NCBI GenBank assembly: GCA_037157565.1
Contig: JAZHRO010000014.1
Location: forward strand, 100,223,501 to 100,287,500
Source: Thalassia testudinum
Taxonomy: Eukaryota > Streptophyta > Magnoliopsida > Alismatales > Hydrocharitaceae
Direction: 5' to 3'
Length of the DNA: 64,000 bases
The notes beneath the pieces are model-generated. The model saw only the letters and a list, made by a program, of their open reading frames with translations, was not told where the DNA came from and did no database searches. This document shows positions 58,091-64,000 of the stretch, one piece after another. The number at the start of each line of letters is the position of its first letter. Position 1 is the stretch's first letter. Both the position numbers and the translations under genes were made by a program.

Positions 58091-59894
58091 CCCCCCGTTG
58101 CTCCACCGACCAGGGCAGCCTGGATCTGACGGAGAAAATCCCCAACTTTCTTCTCTTCTTCCTCCGGCAGACGCTCACCAGCTCCGGCGGTTTCCTCCCC
58201 CTCCACCTCTTCGCTCTGCCGCAATACCAGCAGCAGAGACTTCCTCCCCTGCTCTTCCCGCGCCACGCCGCACCCAGCTGGCGCCTCTCCGGCTCTCTGC
58301 TCGCCGCCGTCCCTTTCCCTGAGCATCGTCTTCTCCAGCGACAGTCGATACGACTGTCGCCCTGTTCCTCCCCCTTCGTCCCTGCAAGTAAGCTAGAGCT
58401 ACTCCCCTTCTTCTCCTCTTTCTTTCCTCGCTTTCAATTTATTCAATTAAGCCCTCGACCGATCCTGACCACCTTCACCTCCTTCGCCTCCGACCACCCT
58501 CCGGCGAGCCGCTCTCATCACCTCAGCGACCCACACGGCTCGCCGACCCTCACCGAACCTCCGCCTCATCACACTGAGCACCCCCCACCCCTCCACTGCC
58601 ACTCCACACCTCCGTAACACTCCCCCGAACAAACCCATTCCTCCGGTTGCAGTCCGACCCAGGACTGCCGCTAGACACCACCTTGCGGCCTGTCGCGCAG
58701 CTCCTCACCTTCGCCGGGCCACGGCGAAGGTTCCCCAGTGGTTTGATCAGGCCGAGAGGCCATATTCGTGTCCGACAGGTTTTGAGGTTCGACCGCCATT
58801 AACGCACATTGAAGCAGCTTCTCCCGCGCTCCAGGCTTGAGGACTCCAGGTCTCCAGCTGCTGCGGAGTACGGGGAGTCTTGCGAAGGCAGCCAGCCAGC
58901 AACCTATGCAAATAGAAGCCGCAGCTGCAGAAGCCAGGCCGCGGTCTCCCAGCAGGCGCACGTGAGGAACGGTCTGCGTTTAGTCCCACATCGGTAAGCC
59001 TCACACCCGTTCCACTGTTTAAATTGATTTCGTGCACTAGCCTTACTACCTCAGTACACGGGGTGAGGTCCCCTTACACCTGCCCGGTTACCCGGTCTCG
59101 TCCGCGCTCACGCCCCGCGGACCTGACCCGACCCGACTTAGACTGACCTGCACTCCTCGCCCACCACGCACGCCGGTGGGCCTGGACCCGGGCCTGATCC
59201 GAACCCGGTTACCCGGTAGCTCTGGGAGAGCTTTCCCAAGAGTGGTTTCAGAGAGAAAGAGAGGCGCGGGGGGGGGGGGGGGGGGTAGAGTAGGTTTTGC
59301 CTCTGACGAAAAACTCTGAAGTGTGCAGGCACAGGCGAAGAAGAAGACCCGCGGAAGAAGAAGGAAGCTAACTGTAGCAACAGGTAGTTAAGTCGTCTGA
59401 TTTGGAAATCAGACGACGGCCTGAAGCAGCTAAGGAAGAAAGCTTCGCGTGACATCCCTGGCTGAAAAAGAAAAGAAGAAGCTGACACTTAGCCGCAGGG
59501 AGGAAAAACAAGAAGAAACTCTGAAGAAGAGGCTGAGCAAGGCAGAAGAAGAGAGGCCAAGACAGACACCAAGGAAGAAGAAGAAGGAGATCTGAAGAGG
59601 AGCATCACCTCTGCAGAACGAAGAAGAAGAAGCAGGAGCTCTGAAGAAAGAAAGAAAGAAGAACATCATGAGGAGAAAACGAAGAGAACAACAAATTCTT
59701 TCCCTCTCTCTTTCTTTATTTTGTAAAAGAAACATGTATATCTCTAGAATACAACTTGCTCCCTGAGTTCGACCTCGGGAACTCTTTTATTTTCCGAGTA
59801 AAAGAATTTATATTTGAAATGTTGGTAATAACCGGCTTTACTACAACGTTATAACAAAACCAAAACCCGGTCATCAAATCGACCGACTACATTT

Positions 59895-59912
59895 TGGCGC
59901 CGCTGCCGGGGA
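59895..59912 (+). other. Primer-binding site (tRNA-Asp) of F
   Basis: tggcgccgctgccgggga, one change from the tRNA-Asp complement. Confidence 0.9.
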
Positions 59913-60974
59913 GCAACGGCTATTCTAGAGGTAAACATTCCTGTTTCTTTTAATTTCTGATAATCTCCTCTCTTTTGTGCAGCTACAGGAACTCAAGAAG
60001 ACAAGCAACCACACGACAACCACTCCGAAGACAGGTAAATTTTTCCTCTCACTATTAACCCCTAAACTCTAAAGAGGAAGAAAAGAAAAGAATAAGCAAT
60101 ATAGGGCTAACCTGCCTTCCATACTTAGTAACCATAAAGAGTTGCATGTTTTCAACTCATCACTCCTGCACACTATTAAGGGTATTTAAGGGCTAACACA
60201 TTCTTGCTTGAGCCCTAATTGCCCAACAAAGAGTTAAATGGACCAAGTAGAGCCAACATAAGGTCAAACATTAGGATTTCAGTAGAGACACACCCCTTAA
60301 TCAAGAATTGAGGAAATCCAAAAGAGGTGTGCCCAAGCCATTGATTGAAAATAATTAACAAGAAAAATCCTAAACAATTGGCTCTCTCTAAACACTTGAA
60401 CCCTAAAAGACAGGACCTAAAAGCTCTTAAAGAAAACAATAGGTAAAGTTGACCCCTTGGGTCAACCAACCTTAAAATTAGGTCACTCTTTGCACTTAAA
60501 AGACTAAAGTTCAAGTGAAAACCTTAAGCACCCTGATCTTAAAATTGGTAGACTTAAGAGGTCAAGATCCCCATTCTGGTCTACCTGGAACCGCAGTGAC
60601 AAGAGAGGTCGGGTGGGGGAAACCCTGTAACCCGTGGGGACGCTCTACCGTGTAGGGGTGTTCACGGGACTCTCCCTCTCTGGCTGCCCAGGTAATTCTC
60701 AGGTGGACGATCTTTCTGATCAAGGGGTCCATCTGCCCCGCACCTCTATAGTCACCCAACACATTTTTGGGTGTCTTGATTGCGTCCAGCACCTTCTAAA
60801 CTTACCTCTTCCAAACAGTGCATGTATGGAAGGAGGTCCCTAAGACCACCCTTAAGACCTCCTTTAGAAATTCGCTCTCGTCAAGGCCAAGCCTCGACGC
60901 CCGTGTTTTTGTAGCAACACCCTCACATTATTCTCTCTTCTGATTCAGAACCAAGTTCTTCTTCTTCCCCCATC
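59913..60974 (+). other. F leader (untranslated)
   Basis: Nearly identical to C's leader, with the gaggtaaac...ttttgtgcag stretch at about 59928-59985. No supported gene. Confidence 0.6.
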
Positions 60975-63900
60975 ATGGCTCAGCCAGTTGAGGAAGAAAA
61001 TAATCTGGAACACCAACTCCAGCGACTCAATGACCTCTTCCAAAATTTCGTGCACCCACCACAGCGTCCTATGATGCAGGACCACTACAATCCTGCTGCG
61101 GTGGCCATTGAGCCTCGAGTCAGAATCCCGACTGGAGGACCTGATTCCGAACTAAAGCCCAACATGATTCATGCTATACCTAAATTCCATGGGCTTAATT
61201 CTGAAGATCCCTTCCAGCACATCAAACAGCTAAAGCATCTGGCCCACACTTTTGGATCAGATGCGCAAAATCGGGATATTCTTCTCATGAAGATGTTCTC
61301 CTTTTCTCTTATGGACAAGGCCGCCCATTGGTATCAAACTCAGACCCGGCCGATCAACACTTGGGAAGAACTTCAATCCGAATTTTTGAAAAAGTTTTTT
61401 CCTGTTGGTCGGACCAACGCCTTGCGCCATCAGATTACACACTTCACTCAACAATCAGGAGAACCTCTCCATGAGGCATGGGATCGTTTTCAGGATCTCA
61501 TGAGAAAGTGCCCCCATCACGGAGTTCCTAAATGGGAACAAGTCCAATCTTTTTACCAGGGACTCCGTGAGGACATCCGCCTTTTCGTCAATGCAACTTG
61601 CGGAGGAAACATCATGGGTCAACATGAAGACACCGTATGGGAGATTCTCGAAAACATGTGCGAGAACTCCATCAACAATGACTCCATGGGATTATTCGAC
61701 AGGACGAATACCCGCGCAGCGACGAATCTTAAGGGAGCACATGAGACGCAGGGCCTGTCCGCATCAGTCGACCTGGAATTAATGGCCAGTCGATTGGACA
61801 AGGTCTCAATCATTGAAAAGAAGGTGGATGAGCTGACTCAGCACTTGCAGCGAGCCACCTCTGCGCGTAACTCCTTTGCACAACCTCCTTCCACACAGGA
61901 GACTGTGCAAAACATCCTCCACCGATCCTCCCTTGGGATGGATCCATATCCATCCCCATCTGATTCTTGGACTGGAAGATCATCCGATCCTTTCTTCACC
62001 AGCCGGGGGAACTCCATTCCTCCTTTCCCTGATTCTCAGGAGGTTCCTCAGACCTGCGAGGACCTCAACGCCATCCAGAACCACCCATTCTCCAACACTT
62101 ACAACCCTGGATGGCGAAACCATCCCAATTTTCAGTGGGCGGGAAATTCCCAAACCCAAAGACCACCTTTTCAGTCCCGCCCACAGCCCTCTCATCACTA
62201 CCAGCCGCCTTAGCCTCGGCCCAACCCTACTTATCCATCAGGGCCAAATCAAGATCAAATGTCCTTAATCATTCAGACTCTGGCTGACATTCAAAAATCG
62301 AATGCGGCCATTCAAAAACAGCACAAGGACGAGCTTACTGAAGTTAAAACTCAACTGGCCCAGTTGGCAAATTCTCGCCAGCCAGGCACACTCCCTTCCC
62401 AACCCCTTCCTAACCCAAATAACGTGCCAACCCAGAAGCGCGTTATGAATCCAAATTTAGGCCACGCTCAATGGATTTATCAGGCCCCCACTGCTCCATC
62501 TCCAGACGAGATGGATGCCTCAACTTCTCGTGCGGGATTTCAGCAGCAGCCACCCCTCCTACCAAACCCAAACCAAAATCAGGCCGGATTAAATTCTGTA
62601 ACAACACGTAGTGGTAAGACAACTCAAGACCCGCATTATCCAAACCACTCCCAGCCTGATAACCATGACCCTAGGATAGTTATCCAAGGTACCGCTGTTC
62701 CAGATCCACAACCTGTACCTATCCTAGAGGAACCAACCAAGATCCCGTTTCCCGAGGCCCTGACCAAGGGAAAGAAGACCACCAAACCCGTGGCCCCTGA
62801 GGAGGACCTGGTCAAGCTCTTTGAGCAGGTCCACATAAACATCCCCTTGATGGATGCAATCCGCCACGTACCAGCTTACGCACGATTTCTAAAGAATTTA
62901 TGTACACCCCAGCGTAAGCCGCGAACCAAGGGAGGGAGCCCAATTGTTCTGTCAGAGCAAGCCAGCTCTGTAATCCTTAGTAGACTCCCACCCAAGGCAA
63001 AAGATCCTGGAACTCCCCTGATCTCCTGTAAGATAGGTGGTACCCAATTTGATAGAGCATTGTTAGACTTGGGTGCATCTATAAATCTGATACCCACATC
63101 CTTACTTGACCATCTAGAAGAATCTGAGCTGAAACCAACCGAGGTGACATTACAATTAGCAGATCGATCTATAAAGTCACCAAAAGGGATTCTCGAGGAT
63201 GTTATCGTGAGAGTGCGGGATTTCTATTTTCCAGTGGACTTTATAGTCTTAGACATGGATGCACCTGAGAACCCTAGGGATACACCAATCATTCTAGGGA
63301 GACCTTTCTTGGCTACTGCTAGAGCCAACATCAGCTGTGAGGAGGGCCAAATAGAGCTTAAGTTTGGAGATCAAACACTGAAAATTGATATATTTAAGGC
63401 CCAACAAGGAATTAATTGCGGCGTCATCAAGCAAATTTGTGACATCAAGACTCTGGTTGATGAATCACACCTCCAGAATGACTTGAGTATGCCTCATCAA
63501 CCACAGAAGGATCTTGACCCGCAAACAGAGGAGTCAAATCCAGATGTGAACAATCCAGTAACTCCCACCCTTGAACCTCACATCTATACTGAACCACCCG
63601 CTGCTGCTGAAAACCCCATCCTCGAACTGAAACACCTTCCTGCTCACTTAAAATACATCTTTTTGGGTTCTAATCAGACCCTTCCTGTGATCATCAATTC
63701 CAACCTCAGTCCTGAACAGGAAGCCAGTCTGATTGTTGTCCTCCAGCAACATCGAAGAGCCATCGGATGGACTCTCGATGATTTGACTGGAATAAGTCCC
63801 TCTTATTGTACTCATCATATCTATTCAGAAGAGGGCACACGACCTTCTCGTGAAATGCAGAGACGCTTAAACCCCAATCTGCAGGAGGTCGTGAAAAAGG

Positions 63901-64000
63901 AGATCATCAAGTGGTTAGATGCCGGGATCATCTACCCGATCTCTGATAGTCGTTGGGTGAGCCCAATTCAGGTCGTGCCCAAGAAGGCAGGACTCACCAC
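60975..64000 (+). pseudogene. gag-pol: Gag-protease-reverse transcriptase polyprotein of F, one in-frame TAG, open to window end
   Basis: Gag, protease and polymerase lie in one frame. Gag core is residues about 70-215 (FHGLNSEDPF, LMKMFSFSLMDKAAHWYQ, FFPVGRTNALRHQITHF). After the Pro/Gln-rich region a TAG at 62211-62213 interrupts the frame; C has CAG there. The same frame then stays open: protease active site LLDLGASINLIP at about residues 696-707, IILGRPFLATA at about 772-782, an acidic linker, and the start of reverse transcriptase from about residue 940 (ISPSYCTHHIY, RRLNPNLQEVVKKEI, LDAGIIYPISDSRWVSP, VVPKKAGL). This RT opening is typical of the Tat/Athila branch of Ty3/Gypsy. The catalytic RT motif, RNase H and integrase would lie beyond the window. 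Confidence 0.88.

Larger units (their letters stand above)
57157..59891 (+). repeat. 5' LTR of element F (2.74 kb)
   Basis: Starts tgatgagaacctcatc and ends gactaca, three bases before the primer site. The first 600 or so bases are close to C's LTR. The central part (about 57850-59700) is much more diverged. The end, with the U5 motif (59755-59810), is again close. An 18-G run lies at 59268-59285. Confidence 0.9.
232..64000 (+). mobile_element. Element G, gag-protease LTR retrotransposon split by nested insertions
   Basis: G is the host element for nearly everything in the window. Its own pieces are the 5' LTR (232-1796), the leader (1797-2645, 11736-11938, 43702-43977), a decayed gag-protease gene (43978-46890) and 3' non-coding sequence (46891-47713). 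The pieces are continuous once the LINE/H block, element C and element B are removed, each bounded by a direct repeat or an LTR edge. Its 3' LTR lies beyond the window. No reverse transcriptase or integrase follows the protease, so it looks non-autonomous. Confidence 0.75.
57157..64000 (+). mobile_element. Element F, autonomous-type Ty3/Gypsy retrotransposon (incomplete at window end)
   Basis: 5' LTR, primer site, leader and a long gag-protease-reverse transcriptase frame, running off the window. It is the same family as C by leader and gag, and the best candidate here for supplying polymerase to A, B and G. Confidence 0.9.

Overview
The window is plant nuclear DNA made entirely of transposable elements; I see no host gene, tRNA, rRNA or CRISPR array. 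All LTR elements have a primer-binding site matching the 3' end of plant tRNA-Asp, Gag and protease like the Tat/Athila side of Ty3/Gypsy, and long LTRs. The LINE has the usual plant L1 layout. This suggests a large, repeat-rich angiosperm genome, possibly a monocot (two zinc knuckles at the start of LINE ORF1, weak evidence). I cannot name the species.

The layout is a nest of insertions, each datable relative to the next. Positions 1-231 are a reverse-strand piece of an old element. Into it sits element G (+ strand; LTR 232-1796, primer site 1800), whose internal region runs through the rest of the window, cut by later insertions. In order these are: (i) a LINE (- strand, about 2646-7695) and a roughly 4 kb solo LTR 'H' (- strand, about 7696-11714), together bounded by a 20-bp direct repeat; (ii) element C (+ strand, 11939-43696), bounded by the 5-bp duplication agaac; (iii) element B (+ strand, from 47714). 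G's own decayed gag-protease lies at 43978-46890.

Inside C, element D (- strand, from 17412) is inserted in gag. Inside D is the 'A array' (- strand, 22066-42000): three LTRs alternating with two complete internal regions and one truncated internal region. A deletion joins the third A internal region at 42000 to the last 1.69 kb of C's 3' LTR, removing the rest of A, D and C. Element F (+ strand, 57157 to beyond the window) is inserted in B's 3' LTR.

Two kinds of LTR element occur. C and F (and D by its LTR) belong to one family; F carries one long gag-protease-reverse transcriptase frame interrupted by a single TAG. A, B and G encode only Gag plus protease and have no polymerase, so they must borrow reverse transcriptase and integrase. 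Yet both complete A copies keep an uninterrupted 1013-codon gag-protease frame, which points to selection on a Gag-protease that works with another element's polymerase. A, B and D also share a structured 3' non-coding region, and the U3 regions carry palindromic arrays upstream of recognisable TATA boxes.
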